This document shows positions 31,682 through 41,916 of a DNA stretch of 52,697 nt, piece after piece (within the stretch, counting starts at the first letter, position 1; every line of letters starts with the position of its first letter). Origin of the DNA: Anaerostipes butyraticus (GTDB lineage: Bacteria > Bacillota > Clostridia > Lachnospirales > Lachnospiraceae); assembly GCF_016586355.1 (NCBI RefSeq), contig NZ_BLYI01000002.1:1-52697 (forward strand). The letters run 5' to 3'. Under the pieces are notes generated by a model. It worked only from the letters and a program-made list of their open reading frames with translations, did not search any database and was not told where the DNA came from. The position numbers and the translations under genes were made by a program.

Positions 31682-32431
31682 TTATTTCATTAAAGCCTGT
31701 ATGATAACCGAATTTGTCTTCCATCTCACAATAGAAAATTCTTTTGTCAATTCTTTATCTAAAGTATACTTTTTATTTTTAAAAATCGAGATGTCTCCTG
31801 GTATTTTCGGCTTCATCTGAAATCTTATTAATGTTTTATCCTCATCGATATACGTTTCGATATTTATGACGTAAACTCCGATTTCATATAACATAAAACG
31901 AATCACAGCATAAAATCCTTTTAAAAAGGACAGATGAAGCAGCACATCAGACAGATCGTCTGTTTTTTTGTAATTGATTCGTACGTCCGGATGAACCGCC
32001 TTGACATGTTCTATCAGCTTCCAAAACGCAGGAAGAAATGGTATGATTTCATCTTCACTCTGATTCCCGGTACTGGAAACAAAATAATTTTCTTCCAGAC
32101 CTTTCAAATATCCGGACAGCATATGAATCTTATCTTCTTCTTCCTGTATTTCTTTTTTCCTGCTCCTGATCCTGGCGTCAAGTTCCGAAGTGTCCACCAT
32201 ATTATCTTCTTTTTTGGTTTCTTCCTCAAAATCGAGGGGAGAAAAGACTTTTCGAATCTGATAGATCCGATTTTGATCTGATACATCTTTTACCTTACGA
32301 TCTTTTTCTTTCTGATCCTGATACAGTTCTCTCGATAAAAGTTCTTTTGTCTTATAGTGTTCACTGACCTCCTGTGTCAGATAATCATAAATCTGATTGA
32401 TTAAATTATCTTTATCCATTTTCTTTTCCAT
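31682..32431 (-). CDS. Conserved hypothetical protein upstream of argS
   Basis: No family is recognised. The 249-residue soluble protein has a charged helical N-terminal half with likely coiled coil (about 85-115, SELDARIRSRKKEIQEEEDKIHML), and a C-terminal alpha/beta half (about 125-249) containing FLPAFWKLIEHVKAVHP, a helix LSFLKGFYAVIRFMLYEI and paired strands VYVINIETYIDEDKTLIRFQMKP. That order faintly recalls a histidine-kinase-like ATPase fold but no N, G1 or G2 boxes are seen. AAGGTGG lies 5 bases before the ATG. It is cotranscribed with argS. Confidence 0.55.
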   Translation of the reverse strand: MEKKMDKDNLINQIYDYLTQEVSEHYKTKELLSRELYQDQKEKDRKVKDVSDQNRIYQIRKVFSPLDFEEETKKEDNMVDTSELDARIRSRKKEIQEEEDKIHMLSGYLKGLEENYFVSSTGNQSEDEIIPFLPAFWKLIEHVKAVHPDVRINYKKTDDLSDVLLHLSFLKGFYAVIRFMLYEIGVYVINIETYIDEDKTLIRFQMKPKIPGDISIFKNKKYTLDKELTKEFSIVRWKTNSVIIQALMK

Positions 32432-32484
32432 TTAAACCACCTTTATCTCTATCATAAACGAAAAAAAGAAGAAAGCAAAGTATT

Positions 32485-32513
32485 ATTGTATCAAAAGCAA
32501 GTTTATCATATAA
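32485..32513 (+). promoter_or_regulatory. Promoter of the alpha/beta hydrolase gene
   Basis: TTGTAT (32485-32490), 17 bp, TATAAT (32508-32513), 51 bp upstream of the ATG, which follows AAAGGAG. Confidence 0.7.
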
Positions 32514-32563
32514 TAGTATCATAGAGTATAAAAGCTGGTACCCGACACAGAAAGGAGTTACCT

Positions 32564-33514
32564 ATGAAAAAATATAATAAACTGAAAAATTTGGCAGTGC
32601 TTGCGGTGCTGACCACAGCAGGCATCTATCTGATCAATCGTGCCATCTTTTTTATCTGCAGTTTGAAAGATGCTCTGCCATCCACAAATGCTAATACGTA
32701 TCAATGGAGATTTGGCAATATCTTCTATACAAAGCAGGGACATGGAAGTCCGATTCTCCTGATTCATCAGCTTAACAGTGGAAGCAATGAATTAGTTTAC
32801 CGGGATATGATCCATCCTCTTGCCAAACATCATACTGTCTATACCATGGATCTGATCGGCTGCGGTCGCTCTGACAAACCTAAAATCACCTATACCAGTT
32901 ATCTCTACGTACAGCTGATCAATGATTTTATCAAAGACATTATACACGAGAAAACAGATATTATTGCCGCCGGCAATTCCTGTTCTATCGTTGTACAGGC
33001 CTGCAATATGGAAAAAGAAAACTTCAACAAACTGCTGTTTATCAATCCTGATAACATGTCAGTTTCAAAACATTTCCCTGGCCGACGCAGAATGCTTCTG
33101 AAATATATGCTGGAATGCCCGATTTTTGGTACCTTTACCTACAATATCATTCATTCCATGCCAATGGTGGAACATCGCTTCTATAAAAAATATTATCAGA
33201 ATCCATCCAATGTAAAAGCTTCATATGTAAATGCTTACTATAATGCGGCTCATCTGGGCGGATCCCGATGCAGATATTTATATGCCAGCCTGAAATCAGG
33301 ATATATTGACTGCAACCTGATGAATGCCCTTAAGAATGTAGACAACAGTATTTACCTTGCTATCGGTCAGAATATACCGGATGCTCAAAATACACTGGAA
33401 CAATATCAGGTCGTCAACCCTTCCATCGAAGGAAGCTTTGTTCATAATACAAAATATCTTCCTCAGCTGGAGGATCCTGAGAGTCTGCTGAATATATGCC
33501 GGATTTTCTTTTAA
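32564..33514 (+). CDS. Membrane-anchored alpha/beta hydrolase
   Basis: The 316-residue protein has an N-terminal signal-anchor helix (about 8-33) and an alpha/beta-hydrolase core. Visible are the first strand SPILLIHQLNSGS (62-74), YTMDLIGCGRSDKP (93-106) with the usual G-x-G-x-S-D-K-P block, and the nucleophile elbow AAGNSCSIVV with Ser139. The elbow is GNSCS instead of the usual G-x-S-x-G, a tolerated but less common form. His294 near the C-terminus (FVHNTKYLPQLEDP) is the likely catalytic histidine. It stands alone on the plus strand; its last 4 bp overlap rsmG. The substrate is unknown. Confidence 0.8.
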   Translation: MKKYNKLKNLAVLAVLTTAGIYLINRAIFFICSLKDALPSTNANTYQWRFGNIFYTKQGHGSPILLIHQLNSGSNELVYRDMIHPLAKHHTVYTMDLIGCGRSDKPKITYTSYLYVQLINDFIKDIIHEKTDIIAAGNSCSIVVQACNMEKENFNKLLFINPDNMSVSKHFPGRRRMLLKYMLECPIFGTFTYNIIHSMPMVEHRFYKKYYQNPSNVKASYVNAYYNAAHLGGSRCRYLYASLKSGYIDCNLMNALKNVDNSIYLAIGQNIPDAQNTLEQYQVVNPSIEGSFVHNTKYLPQLEDPESLLNICRIFF

Positions 33515-34221
33515 TGAATCGGCTCTTTTGATGGCAGCCCCGCTTTTCTCGGAAAGCGTTTTGGGGCTGCTTTCTTTTTTCTTATTTTCAGTATCGTACG
33601 ATGAATATCCGTTCCCGGAATCTCAAAGGATACTACATCTTCCATTTCTCCTCCAAGAATCTTCACTGCTTTTTCTGATTCTTTTATTTCCTGACTTACA
33701 TCACCGGATTTATACGGCAGGAAATATCCTCCTGCTGATACATATGGAATACAGTATTCTGACAAAACAGAAAGATTGGCAACGGCCCTGGAAACCACAT
33801 AGTCAAAGTTTTCCCTGTATTTTTTCTGTTTTGCAAAATCTTCTGCACGGCCGTGCAGGGCTTCAATTCCCTCCAGCCCAAGTGCGTCAATGACTTCCTG
33901 CAGGAATCGAACTCTCTTATTCAAAGAATCCAGCAAAAGAATTTTCATTTCCGGAAATGCGATCTTAAGAGGAATCCCTGGAAATCCTGCCCCTGTTCCA
34001 AGATCCAGGAGTTTTTTTCCAGATGTTTCCAATCCGGTTTTTACAAAAGCCAGACTATCCACAAAATGTTTATCTATAACTTCCTCTTTTTCTGTAATAG
34101 CGGTCAGGTTCATCACTTTATTCTTCTCAACCAGCATTTCATAATATTTCTGAAAACAGGCAGTCTGACTGTCATCCAGAAACAGCCCCATCTGCTCAGC
34201 TTTTTGTCTTAATCTTTCCAT
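33511..34221 (-). CDS. rsmG: 16S rRNA (guanine-527-N7)-methyltransferase RsmG
   Basis: RsmG methylates G527 of 16S rRNA using SAM. The 236-residue protein has the Rossmann motif LLDLGTGAGFPGIPLKIAFP (about 71-90), the preceding VDSLAFV segment, FVVSRAVANL-like motif (DYVVSRAVANLSVL, about 138-151) and the conserved basic Pro-rich tail KKKAAPKRFPRKAGLP. It ends the rpmH-to-rsmG cluster, 2 bp after mnmG. The DNA encoding its tail also forms a transcription terminator for the convergent hydrolase gene. Confidence 0.95.
   Translation of the reverse strand: MERLRQKAEQMGLFLDDSQTACFQKYYEMLVEKNKVMNLTAITEKEEVIDKHFVDSLAFVKTGLETSGKKLLDLGTGAGFPGIPLKIAFPEMKILLLDSLNKRVRFLQEVIDALGLEGIEALHGRAEDFAKQKKYRENFDYVVSRAVANLSVLSEYCIPYVSAGGYFLPYKSGDVSQEIKESEKAVKILGGEMEDVVSFEIPGTDIHRTILKIRKKKAAPKRFPRKAGLPSKEPIH
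33534..33580 (+). terminator. Terminator of the hydrolase gene, inside rsmG coding sequence
   Basis: GCAGCCCC (33534-33541) pairs with GGGGCTGC (33563-33570), with an inner GCTTT/AAAGC stem, and TTTCTTTTTT follows. It starts 19 bases after the hydrolase stop and lies wholly within the 3' end of rsmG on the opposite strand. Confidence 0.8.
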
Positions 34222-34223
34222 TT

Positions 34224-36107
34224 TTATCTCCTGTGATGCATCTGTTCCAGATAAATCAACAGCACCGAAATATCTGCCGGCGAAACACCTGAAATTCTTG
34301 AAGCCTGCCCGATGGACGCTGGTCTGATCTTAGATAGTTTCTGTCTTGCCTCAATCCTCAGACTTCCAACATCCTCATAATCAATATCTTCCGGAATTCT
34401 TTTCTTTTCCATTTTCTTAAACTGTTTCACCTGTGACATTTGACGCCGGATATATCCTTCATATTTTATATTGATATTTACCTGTTCCTGAACATCTTCC
34501 GGCAGCGCAGGACGCTCAGGATCAATTGGCGCAAGCGCCATATAATTAAGTTCCGGACGGCGGATCAGTTCCTTGATCGATGCTCCAGATTTCAAGGCTG
34601 TACTTCCAAGAGATTCCAGAAGACTCTGTACTTCTTTTCCCGCTCCGATATTTACATGATCAAGCCGTTTTTCTTCTTCCTCTATCTGCTTTTCCTTTTT
34701 CAAAAGATGCTCATATCTTTCATCATCAATCAAACCAGCTTCGTGACCGATTTTGGTCAGCCGCAGATCTGCATTATCCTGTCTGAGAAGCAGACGGTAT
34801 TCTGCTCTGGAAGTCATCATGCGATATGGCTCAAATGTTTCTTTCGTTACCAGATCATCAATCAGAACTCCTATATAAGCCTGAGAACGATCTAAAATGA
34901 TCGGATCTTTTTCCTGAATCATCCGTGCCGCATTGATTCCGGCCATCAGTCCCTGAGCTGCTGCTTCTTCATAACCGGAGCTTCCATTAAACTGTCCTGC
35001 GCTGAACAGGCCCTGAATCGCTTTAAATTCCAGAGATGGTTTTAACTGCGTTGCATCAATGCAGTCATATTCGATCGCATAGGCATTCCGTATGATTTTT
35101 GCATTCTCAAGCCCCGGAACACTGTGATACATGGCATACTGCACATCCTCAGGGAGAGAACTTGACATTCCTCCCACATACATCTCACTGGTATATTCCC
35201 CTTCCGGCTCAATGAATACCTGATGTCTTGGTTTGTCCGGAAATTTTACGATCTTATCCTCAATCGACGGACAATAACGTGGCCCTGTGCCTTCGATCGC
35301 TCCGGAAAACAGCGGAGAACGATCAATATTCTCTCTGATAATCTGATGTGTTTCCTCGGTCGTATACGTAAGCCAGCATGAAATCTGATCCCGTCTGATA
35401 TCCTCTTCCTTATTGGTAAAACTAAATGGAACGATCTTCTGATCTCCAAACTGCTCTTCCATCTTATCAAAATCAATCGTATTCCGGTCAATTCTCGCCG
35501 GCGTTCCTGTCTTAAATCTCCGCATGGAAATTCCATTGGCTTTTAATGACTCCGTAAGATAATTTGCTGCCTGAAGGCCATTTGGTCCTGTCTCATTTGT
35601 TACATCTCCATAGATACATCTCGCCTTCAGATAAGTACCTGTTGTGAGAATTACTGCTCTGGCATGATAAACAGCCCCGGAATAAGTTTTAACGCCTGTG
35701 ATCTTTTTGTCTTCCACAAGGATATCTGTTACTTCTCCCTGACGCACCGTCAGATGATCTGTATTCTCCATGACTTTTGTCATTTCCATGGAATACATCT
35801 TCTTATCTGCCTGAGCTCTCAAAGAATGAACCGCCGGACCTTTCGACCGATTGAGCATCTTTGACTGAAGATATGTCTTATCAATATTTTTCCCCATCTC
35901 ACCGCCAAGCGCGTCTACTTCCCGTACCAGATGTCCCTTAGAACTTCCTCCTATGTTAGGATTACACGGCATCAGTGCAATGCTGTCCATGCTGACAGTA
36001 AAACAGATAGTTTCAAGTCCAAGCCTTGCGCATGCCAGAGCCGCTTCGCATCCGGCATGCCCTGCTCCTACAACGACAACATCATATGTTTCTTCTAAAT
36101 TTCTCAT
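34224..36107 (-). CDS. mnmG: tRNA uridine-34 modification enzyme MnmG (GidA)
   Basis: MnmG with MnmE adds carboxymethylaminomethyl to U34 of certain tRNAs using FAD, NADH and methylene-THF. The 627-residue protein begins with the FAD-binding [17 protein letters not shown] (9-25), followed by [24 protein letters not shown] (about 47-70) and, further on, the GidA motifs [12 protein letters not shown] and [22 protein letters not shown]. The C-terminal helical domain ([19 protein letters not shown]) binds tRNA and MnmE. It is directly adjacent to mnmE (2 bp) and rsmG (2 bp), the usual order. Confidence 0.97.
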   Translation of the reverse strand: MRNLEETYDVVVVGAGHAGCEAALACARLGLETICFTVSMDSIALMPCNPNIGGSSKGHLVREVDALGGEMGKNIDKTYLQSKMLNRSKGPAVHSLRAQADKKMYSMEMTKVMENTDHLTVRQGEVTDILVEDKKITGVKTYSGAVYHARAVILTTGTYLKARCIYGDVTNETGPNGLQAANYLTESLKANGISMRRFKTGTPARIDRNTIDFDKMEEQFGDQKIVPFSFTNKEEDIRRDQISCWLTYTTEETHQIIRENIDRSPLFSGAIEGTGPRYCPSIEDKIVKFPDKPRHQVFIEPEGEYTSEMYVGGMSSSLPEDVQYAMYHSVPGLENAKIIRNAYAIEYDCIDATQLKPSLEFKAIQGLFSAGQFNGSSGYEEAAAQGLMAGINAARMIQEKDPIILDRSQAYIGVLIDDLVTKETFEPYRMMTSRAEYRLLLRQDNADLRLTKIGHEAGLIDDERYEHLLKKEKQIEEEEKRLDHVNIGAGKEVQSLLESLGSTALKSGASIKELIRRPELNYMALAPIDPERPALPEDVQEQVNINIKYEGYIRRQMSQVKQFKKMEKKRIPEDIDYEDVGSLRIEARQKLSKIRPASIGQASRISGVSPADISVLLIYLEQMHHRR

Positions 36108-36109
36108 TT

Positions 36110-37483
36110 TTATTTACCCATACAAAACTCTGAAAAAATTTCGTTTACAAGATCTTCACTAACAGATTCTCCTATAATGAATCCCAGCTGCTCATAAGCA
36201 TCCAGGAGATCAATAGAGAAGAAATCCTCCGGCATGCCCTTCTCAATACTGTTCAGTACAAGATTCAGGCTGTCCAGCGCATTTGATACTGCGTTTTTAT
36301 GCCGGACATTGGTAATATATATTTCATCATTAAATGTCACTTCGCCTCGGAAAAACATTGTATTGATTTTATCATACAGTGCATCCAGTCCTTTTTTCTC
36401 TTTTGCTGATATCTCAACAATATTTTCAAAACCTTTGTCTTTCAGATCCTGAGCCTTTACAACCGGTTCCAGATCCGACTTATTCATAAGAGCAATGGTC
36501 TGCTTTCCATGGATCAGAACGGAAATCTGTGTATCCTCTGAAGTCAGCGGTACAGAAGTATCTACCACATACAGAATCAGATCTGCCCGTTTCAGAAGTT
36601 TTTTGGCTCTGTCAACTCCCATTCGTTCTACCAGATCATCCGTCTCTCTGATTCCCGCAGTATCAATGATATTTAAGGTAATGCCATTGATCTGTATTGA
36701 CTCTTCCAGGGCGTCTCTCGTTGTTCCTGCAATGTCTGTTACGATTGCCCGGTCTTCTCCAAGAAGCATATTTAGGAGAGATGATTTTCCTGCATTTGGT
36801 TTTCCGACAATCACTGTCTGAATTCCTTCCTTCAGAATTCTTCCATTGTCTGCGTGATCCAGAAAATATTTTAATTCTTTCATAATTTCCAGAATCTGCT
36901 CTTTCAGTTCATCGGCAAACCCATCAATCGAATAATGTTCGGGGTCATCCAAAGCGGACTCGATAAATGCCACGCTGTGAATGATCTTCTTTCTGATAGA
37001 TACGATTTTATCTCCCAGAACACCCTGAAGCTGTTTCAGAGATGATTTTAGGGCGAACTCATTTTTGGAATGGATCAAATCCATCACAGCTTCCGCTTCT
37101 GACAGATCAATTCTTCCATTCAGGAAAGCACGTTTTGTAAATTCCCCAGGTTCCGCCGGACGGGCTCCTGCTTTTACAACCGCTTCCAGAATTTTTTTCA
37201 TCACCATGGTTCCGCCATGACAGTTAATTTCCACAACATCTTCCGTTGTATAGGAATGAGGTCCTTTCATGACCAGAACAATACACTCGTCCAGCATCTT
37301 ATCCCCGTCATATGCATAACCATAATGCGCTGTATAAGATGGAACTTCTTTCATACTTTTCTTTTTCTTTGCCTTAAATACTTTTTCTATAATTTCCAGG
37401 GAATCATCCCCGCTGATTCTTATAATTCCGATGCTGCTGTTTGTCATCGGAGTTGCAATTGCTGCAATTGTATCTGTTTTCAT
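36110..37483 (-). CDS. mnmE: tRNA modification GTPase MnmE (TrmE)
   Basis: The ATG at 37483 (457 residues) sits 8 bases after GAGG; the GTG six bases earlier is too close. The N-terminal domain binds formyl-THF ([22 protein letters not shown]). The inserted G domain has G1 [12 protein letters not shown] (about 225-236), G2 [10 protein letters not shown]3 [10 protein letters not shown] and G4 MNKSDLE. The C-terminal FCMGK keeps the catalytic Cys of the CxGK box. It is the partner of the MnmG encoded next to it. Confidence 0.97.
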   Translation of the reverse strand: MKTDTIAAIATPMTNSSIGIIRISGDDSLEIIEKVFKAKKKKSMKEVPSYTAHYGYAYDGDKMLDECIVLVMKGPHSYTTEDVVEINCHGGTMVMKKILEAVVKAGARPAEPGEFTKRAFLNGRIDLSEAEAVMDLIHSKNEFALKSSLKQLQGVLGDKIVSIRKKIIHSVAFIESALDDPEHYSIDGFADELKEQILEIMKELKYFLDHADNGRILKEGIQTVIVGKPNAGKSSLLNMLLGEDRAIVTDIAGTTRDALEESIQINGITLNIIDTAGIRETDDLVERMGVDRAKKLLKRADLILYVVDTSVPLTSEDTQISVLIHGKQTIALMNKSDLEPVVKAQDLKDKGFENIVEISAKEKKGLDALYDKINTMFFRGEVTFNDEIYITNVRHKNAVSNALDSLNLVLNSIEKGMPEDFFSIDLLDAYEQLGFIIGESVSEDLVNEIFSEFCMGK

Positions 37484-37530
37484 TTTCACATCCTCAAAAA
37501 AAGCTGCCTAAACAAGGCAGCCTTTCATTC

Positions 37531-38349
37531 TTATTTTTTAAGCATAACAACAACTTTACGGTAAGGGTCTTTTCCCTCACTCTTTGTGATAACATCCGGA
37601 TCCCTCTGAAGGGCAGAATGAATAATCCTTCTTTCGTTCGGATTCATAGGCTCAAGATAAATTGGTTTTTTATTCTTCTTTACTTTGTAAGCAATGCTTC
37701 CTGCCAGTTTCTCTAAAGTCTGCTGTCTTCTTTCCCTATAATTTTCAGTATCCAGTTTAATCTTAATGTAAGATTCACTTTTCTTATTAACGAACAGGCT
37801 GGTCAGATACTGCAGTGCATCCAACGTCTGTCCGTGTTTTCCGATCAACGCTCCCATCTTTTCTCCGGAAACATTGATATTTAAAACATTGTCCCTGCGG
37901 TTATAATACAGGTTCAATTTTGGATTCAGTCCCATTGCTCTTAGAACTTCATCCAGATATTTTTCTGTACTCCGGGTAATCTCATCAAGATTTTCCGGAA
38001 CCTTACTCTTTTTCTTTTCTTTTTGAACAGAAGCGTCTTTCTGTTTTGGAGCCGGTTTCTTATTCTGAGTATTATTCTTTTTCTCCGGCTTCTTTTCCCG
38101 CTTCTTTTCTTCTTTTTTCGTTTGCTTTTGCGGCTTTGCAGGTGCCGGCTTCTCCTGCTTCTCAGCCACAGGCTCTTTCACCTTTTCCTTTATTTCAATA
38201 ATTGCCGGTTTCCTGAATAGTCCAAAAAAACCATTACTTCCTGGATCAATGACTTCATAATCAAGGTCGGTACTTGGAATTCCTAATTCCATTGCGGCAT
38301 TCATGACTGCATCTGATTCAGTTTTTCCAGTAAATCTCCTAGATGACAT
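37531..38349 (-). CDS. khpB: RNA-binding protein KhpB (Jag)
   Basis: The 272-residue protein has the Jag_N domain (2-50, RFTGKTESDAVMNAAMELGI... GFFGLFRKPA), a low-complexity Lys/Glu/Pro linker (about 55-120), a KH-II domain with ALIGKHGQTLDALQYL (about 172-187) and a C-terminal R3H domain (LEPMNPNERRIIHSALQ). KhpB with KhpA binds many RNAs and affects cell elongation and division. It follows yidC by one base and precedes mnmE, the conserved order in Firmicutes. Confidence 0.95.
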   Translation of the reverse strand: MSSRRFTGKTESDAVMNAAMELGIPSTDLDYEVIDPGSNGFFGLFRKPAIIEIKEKVKEPVAEKQEKPAPAKPQKQTKKEEKKREKKPEKKNNTQNKKPAPKQKDASVQKEKKKSKVPENLDEITRSTEKYLDEVLRAMGLNPKLNLYYNRRDNVLNINVSGEKMGALIGKHGQTLDALQYLTSLFVNKKSESYIKIKLDTENYRERRQQTLEKLAGSIAYKVKKNKKPIYLEPMNPNERRIIHSALQRDPDVITKSEGKDPYRKVVVMLKK

Positions 38350-38350
38350 G

Positions 38351-39355
38351 TTATTTACCTCCCTTTTTCCGGTTCAGTGCATTCGCTTTGGATGCAATTC
38401 CTCCTTTAGAATTTCCGGTGTAAGCCACATTTTTTGTGGATTTCACGTTTGCGCTCTTCTTAATGTCACCGCCCTGTGTCTGCTGCTGTGCAGATGCTCC
38501 CAGCATCCTTTCATACATAGAAGGACCTTTTTTCTTTTTCTTCTTCGCTGCTTTTTCACGGCTCTTGGCAATGATCTTATCCATATCCGCATGATTATAA
38601 TATGCATGGAACATCATCTGCTGAATCCACTGGAACAATGCGCTGGCCGTCCAGTAAACACCTAATGCTACCGGCAGAGACAAACACATAAACAATGACA
38701 TAAGAGGCATTGTATACATCATACTCTTCGTCATTCCAGCACCTGGCGTATTCTCATCCATCTGTGATGTAGACATTGATGTCTTCGCACTCAGAAACTG
38801 GAAGATAAATGAAAGGATCGGAACGATCAGCAATGGACTGATTCTGAATCCAGGAGTTGCATTAATATCAATTCCGGTTCCTGGAATCAACTCATAAATA
38901 TTTGCATGTGTTTTAATATCTGCGGCAATCTGAGGAATATATAATTCCACAGCACGCACAACATAATACAGAGACATGATAATTGGAAACTGGATCAGAG
39001 TTGTAGCGCAGCCTCCGGTCGGACTGGTTCCATACTTATCATATACCTTCTGCATCTCTTCCTGCTGCTTCATCATAGAAGCCTGATCTCTTTTATTTCT
39101 GTATTTCTTCGTAATCTTGTTGATCTCCGGCTGTGCTACCTGGTTGATCTTTAAAGATCTCTGCTGCTTCATAGTAAGAGGCAGAATAATAATCTTTGAA
39201 ATCAATGTAAACAGAATAATACACAAGCCGACATTATAAATTCCTATAGAAGATAATCCGACATAGATTCCTTCCATAATCCATCCAAAAACTCTTACAA
39301 TAGGAGATAATATGCCTCCCGTGCTCACACTCTGAGCTTGCGACAACAACATCAT
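38351..39355 (-). CDS. yidC: Membrane protein insertase YidC (Oxa1 type)
   Basis: YidC inserts and folds membrane proteins, with or without the Sec channel. The 334-residue protein lacks the large periplasmic domain of Gram-negative YidC. Membrane segments lie at about 12-35, 40-60, 120-140, 180-200 and 213-240. The positively charged cytoplasmic hairpin ([30 protein letters not shown]) and [21 protein letters not shown] are typical. There is no lipoprotein signal, and the C-terminal tail is long and basic ([15 protein letters not shown]...), suited to ribosome contact. Confidence 0.95.
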   Translation of the reverse strand: MMLLSQAQSVSTGGILSPIVRVFGWIMEGIYVGLSSIGIYNVGLCIILFTLISKIIILPLTMKQQRSLKINQVAQPEINKITKKYRNKRDQASMMKQQEEMQKVYDKYGTSPTGGCATTLIQFPIIMSLYYVVRAVELYIPQIAADIKTHANIYELIPGTGIDINATPGFRISPLLIVPILSFIFQFLSAKTSMSTSQMDENTPGAGMTKSMMYTMPLMSLFMCLSLPVALGVYWTASALFQWIQQMMFHAYYNHADMDKIIAKSREKAAKKKKKKGPSMYERMLGASAQQQTQGGDIKKSANVKSTKNVAYTGNSKGGIASKANALNRKKGGK

Positions 39356-39600
39356 TTTTCGTACCTTTTTCCTTTCCTTACTTCCGGAACAGGATCATAT
39401 CCACCCTTGGAAAAGGGGTTGCATCTTAAAATACGATAAACTGCCAAAAGGCTTCCTTTTATAACTCCGTGCTTTTCCAAAGCTTCAATGGCATATTCCG
39501 AACAAGTTGGAACATAAATACATGTTCCTCTTCCCTTTAATTTCGATAAATGTTTCCTATAAAACTGAATGATTGCAATTAATATCTTTTTCAACTTCAT
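39352..39600 (-). CDS. yidD: Membrane protein insertion efficiency factor YidD
   Basis: The ATG at 39600 (82 residues) is used; the preceding TTG is an alternative. The signature is [23 protein letters not shown]...[17 protein letters not shown], with the three conserved cysteines of the family (in TC, TCS and RCNP). It is an amphipathic peripheral membrane protein that helps YidC. Its stop overlaps yidC by 4 bp and its start lies 44 bp inside rnpA, so the three genes are translationally linked. Confidence 0.94.
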   Translation of the reverse strand: MKLKKILIAIIQFYRKHLSKLKGRGTCIYVPTCSEYAIEALEKHGVIKGSLLAVYRILRCNPFSKGGYDPVPEVRKGKRYEK

Positions 39601-39937
39601 CAACTCTTTTTAAATGGTGCAGACCTGCCAGATGCATAAATGCGCTTTCCATTTTATGATAATCAATATCTTTTGCCGTATTTCTTGCAACTATTACAAT
39701 ATCGTAACCATTCTTCAATTTTTCCTGATTTAATCGGTAACTTTCTCGAATCAATCGTGTCACACGATGTCTTACTACGCTGTTTCCAACTTTCTTGCTG
39801 ACTGAAATCCCTAATCGATTGTATCCAAAAGAATTCTTTTTATAATAGAATACCAGATATTTATTAGCTTTCGATCTTCCTGTGCGGTAAACCAGCTGGA
39901 AATCCATCGTTTTCCTTAATGAATGATAATGCTTCAT
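39557..39937 (-). CDS. rnpA: Ribonuclease P protein component
   Basis: The ATG at 39937 (126 residues) follows GGAAGAG; the longer frame up to 39976 has no ribosome site. RnpA is the protein subunit of RNase P, which cuts the 5' leader of pre-tRNAs. Its hallmark is [34 protein letters not shown] (about 40-73), the RNR-type RNA-binding helix, here with RHR in place of the common RNR. It lies between rpmH and yidD, the near-universal arrangement. Confidence 0.95.
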   Translation of the reverse strand: MKHYHSLRKTMDFQLVYRTGRSKANKYLVFYYKKNSFGYNRLGISVSKKVGNSVVRHRVTRLIRESYRLNQEKLKNGYDIVIVARNTAKDIDYHKMESAFMHLAGLHHLKRVDEVEKDINCNHSVL

Positions 39938-39985
39938 AATCTCTTCCTTATTAATAGAGAAAAGAAAAGGCCACATCTCTGCGAC

Positions 39986-40120
39986 CTAAGCTGATAATCT
40001 ATTTCTTCCTTTTGCTCTTCTGCTCTTAAGAACTTTTCTTCCGTTAGCAGTACTCATTCTTTTTCTGAATCCATGCACCTTAGATCTCTGTCTTTTCTTC
40101 GGCTGAAATGTCATTTTCAT
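39986..40120 (-). CDS. rpmH: 50S ribosomal protein L34
   Basis: The 44-codon gene is read from ATG 40120 to TAG 39986. It translates to [20 protein letters not shown]... and ends in KGRNRLSA, the highly conserved basic L34 sequence, with the family's normal length. AAGGAGG stands 9 bases before the ATG. It starts the rpmH-rnpA-yidD-yidC-khpB-mnmE-mnmG-rsmG cluster, divergent from dnaA, as in most Firmicutes. Confidence 0.97.
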   Translation of the reverse strand: MKMTFQPKKRQRSKVHGFRKRMSTANGRKVLKSRRAKGRNRLSA

Positions 40121-40218
40121 CTTCCAACACCTCCTTAACTCTCATTATTATACAAATACGTATCTCTATCCGCTTTTACGCACACAAAAAATACGTTTTT
40201 TTAAAGAACATCAAACCT

Positions 40219-40248
40219 ATTATAGACAAAGGCTCATAGGAATGTCAA
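40219..40248 (-). promoter_or_regulatory. rpmH promoter
   Basis: On the minus strand a perfect TTGACA (40243-40248), 18-bp spacer and perfect TATAAT (40219-40224), giving a leader of about 90 bases. Confidence 0.8.
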
Positions 40249-40294
40249 GCAAATAATTCGTTTTTTTCAGATAAATACGTGCACCCATAGATAT

Positions 40295-40463
40295 TGTGGA
40301 TGTTGAAAATGTTATCCACAATTTGTGGGTAACATGTGCATAACTTGATGATAAAATGTGAATATAATCTTCATTTTTTTACCAGAACTCTGATTTTTCC
40401 TTGCTTTTCGGCATGTGCAGAGTGTGGAATGAGTTATCCACACCCTGTGACCAACTATCCACA
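40295..40463. other. oriC: oriC, upstream DnaA-box cluster
   Basis: DnaA boxes lie between rpmH and dnaA: TTATCCACA at 40312-40320 and 40434-40442 (perfect, plus strand), TTACCCACA at 40324-40332 and TTATGCACA at 40335-40343 (minus strand), and CTATCCACA at 40455-40463. Three of them fall in 32 bp. The rest of this 460-bp gap holds the rpmH and dnaA promoters. It corresponds to the incA/incB half of a bipartite Firmicute origin. Confidence 0.85.
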
Positions 40464-40509
40464 TAATTTTTCAATCCTGTGGAAACAATCATTGAAAAAA
40501 AAACAATTT

Positions 40510-40518
40510 TGTTATACT
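40510..40518 (+). promoter_or_regulatory. dnaA promoter (extended -10)
   Basis: TGTTATACT forms an extended -10 about 55 bp before the dnaA ATG and just after the DnaA-box cluster, so autoregulation by DnaA is expected. Confidence 0.5.
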
Positions 40519-40580
40519 ATAAACATAGTGCACCCATATGCACTTTTATAAAAATTTGTAGAAAGGGATCTGGATTATTC

Positions 40581-41912
40581 ATGAAAAATAACATTGAAAA
40601 CATCTGGGACGATGTACTCATTAAACTGGAACAGGAACACGATGTCTCCAGCGCAGCCATCAATGCCTGGATCAAACCTCTTCATATTGAAGATGTTCAA
40701 AATAACAATATTATTCTATCTCTGGATGCAAAATATGGAGAACGAGGCATTCAGTTTATTAAAAAGAAGATGTATGACTTCTACATTTCTCTGGCGATAC
40801 AGGATTTAACGGGAAAAAAATATGATATTATATTTGAACTCGAGAAAGACGGCGCTTCCGAGAAATCTTCCACAAAAGAACCTGTACAGGATGATAATAA
40901 TCTGAATCCCCGCTATACTTTCGATACATTCGTCATCGGAGATAACAATCAAATGGCTCATGCAGCCAGCATTGCGGTTGCCGAAGCTCCGGCTGAAGCC
41001 TACAATCCTTTATTTTTATACGGCGGCGCCGGACTCGGAAAGACTCATCTGATGCACTCCATTGCTCACTACATCATAGAACATGACAGTAATCTGAATG
41101 TTTTGTATGTGACCAGTGAAGATTTTACAAACGAAGTCATTAATTCCATCCAGCACAAAAAGCAGGAAGAGCTTCGAAATAAATACCGCAGTATTGATGT
41201 GCTGCTGGTCGATGATATTCAGTTTATTATAGGAAAAGACAGCACTCAGCAGGAATTTTTCCATACATTTAACGCTCTTTATAACTCAAAAAAACAAATT
41301 ATACTTTCTTCAGATAAGCCGCCAAAAGATCTGGATGTCCTGGAAGAAAGGCTTCGCAGCCGGTTCAGCTGGGGCCTGACAGTAGATATCCAGCCGCCGG
41401 ATTATGAGACAAAGATAGCAATTCTGCGCAAACGGGCCGAATTGGATCATATTTATATTGATGATGAAATTTTTGACTACATAGCCACACACATCAAATC
41501 CAATATCCGTGATCTGGAAGGCGCTTTAAATAAGATTAAAGTATATTCCAAATTAAATAAACAGCCGATTGATCTGGAACTGTCAAAGATAGCTCTCCAG
41601 GATCTGATTGATAATAAAAGCAAACAGAAAATCACACCTGAACTGATCCTGAAAACCGTGGCAGAGCATTACAATATTCAGACAAGTGATATTATTTCCA
41701 AAAAACGAAGCCACGACATTGCCTATCCTAGACAGATCTGTATGTATCTCTGCAAAAAACTTACAGATACTTCTCTTGTGAAAATTGGGGAGGTTATCGG
41801 CAAAAGAGATCACTCTACGGTCATACACGGAGTAGAAAAAATTGAGAAAGATTTAAAGAAAGACTCAAATTTACAGAATATTATAGATGTAATTACGAAA
41901 AAGATGGAATAA
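40581..41912 (+). CDS. dnaA: Chromosomal replication initiator DnaA
   Basis: The ATG at 40581 (443 residues) begins MKNNIENIWDDVLIKLEQ, the standard DnaA domain I start; an in-frame ATG at 40479 covers the promoter. Domain III has Walker A GGAGLGKTHLM, Walker B VDDIQFI and the box VII region LRSRFSWGL. Domain IV, which binds DnaA boxes, has SHDIAYPRQICMYLCKKLT and GKRDHSTVIHG. A GAAAGGGAT site lies rather far (11 bases) upstream. DnaA boxes flank the gene on both sides. Confidence 0.98.
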   Translation: MKNNIENIWDDVLIKLEQEHDVSSAAINAWIKPLHIEDVQNNNIILSLDAKYGERGIQFIKKKMYDFYISLAIQDLTGKKYDIIFELEKDGASEKSSTKEPVQDDNNLNPRYTFDTFVIGDNNQMAHAASIAVAEAPAEAYNPLFLYGGAGLGKTHLMHSIAHYIIEHDSNLNVLYVTSEDFTNEVINSIQHKKQEELRNKYRSIDVLLVDDIQFIIGKDSTQQEFFHTFNALYNSKKQIILSSDKPPKDLDVLEERLRSRFSWGLTVDIQPPDYETKIAILRKRAELDHIYIDDEIFDYIATHIKSNIRDLEGALNKIKVYSKLNKQPIDLELSKIALQDLIDNKSKQKITPELILKTVAEHYNIQTSDIISKKRSHDIAYPRQICMYLCKKLTDTSLVKIGEVIGKRDHSTVIHGVEKIEKDLKKDSNLQNIIDVITKKME

Positions 41913-41916
41913 AGGC

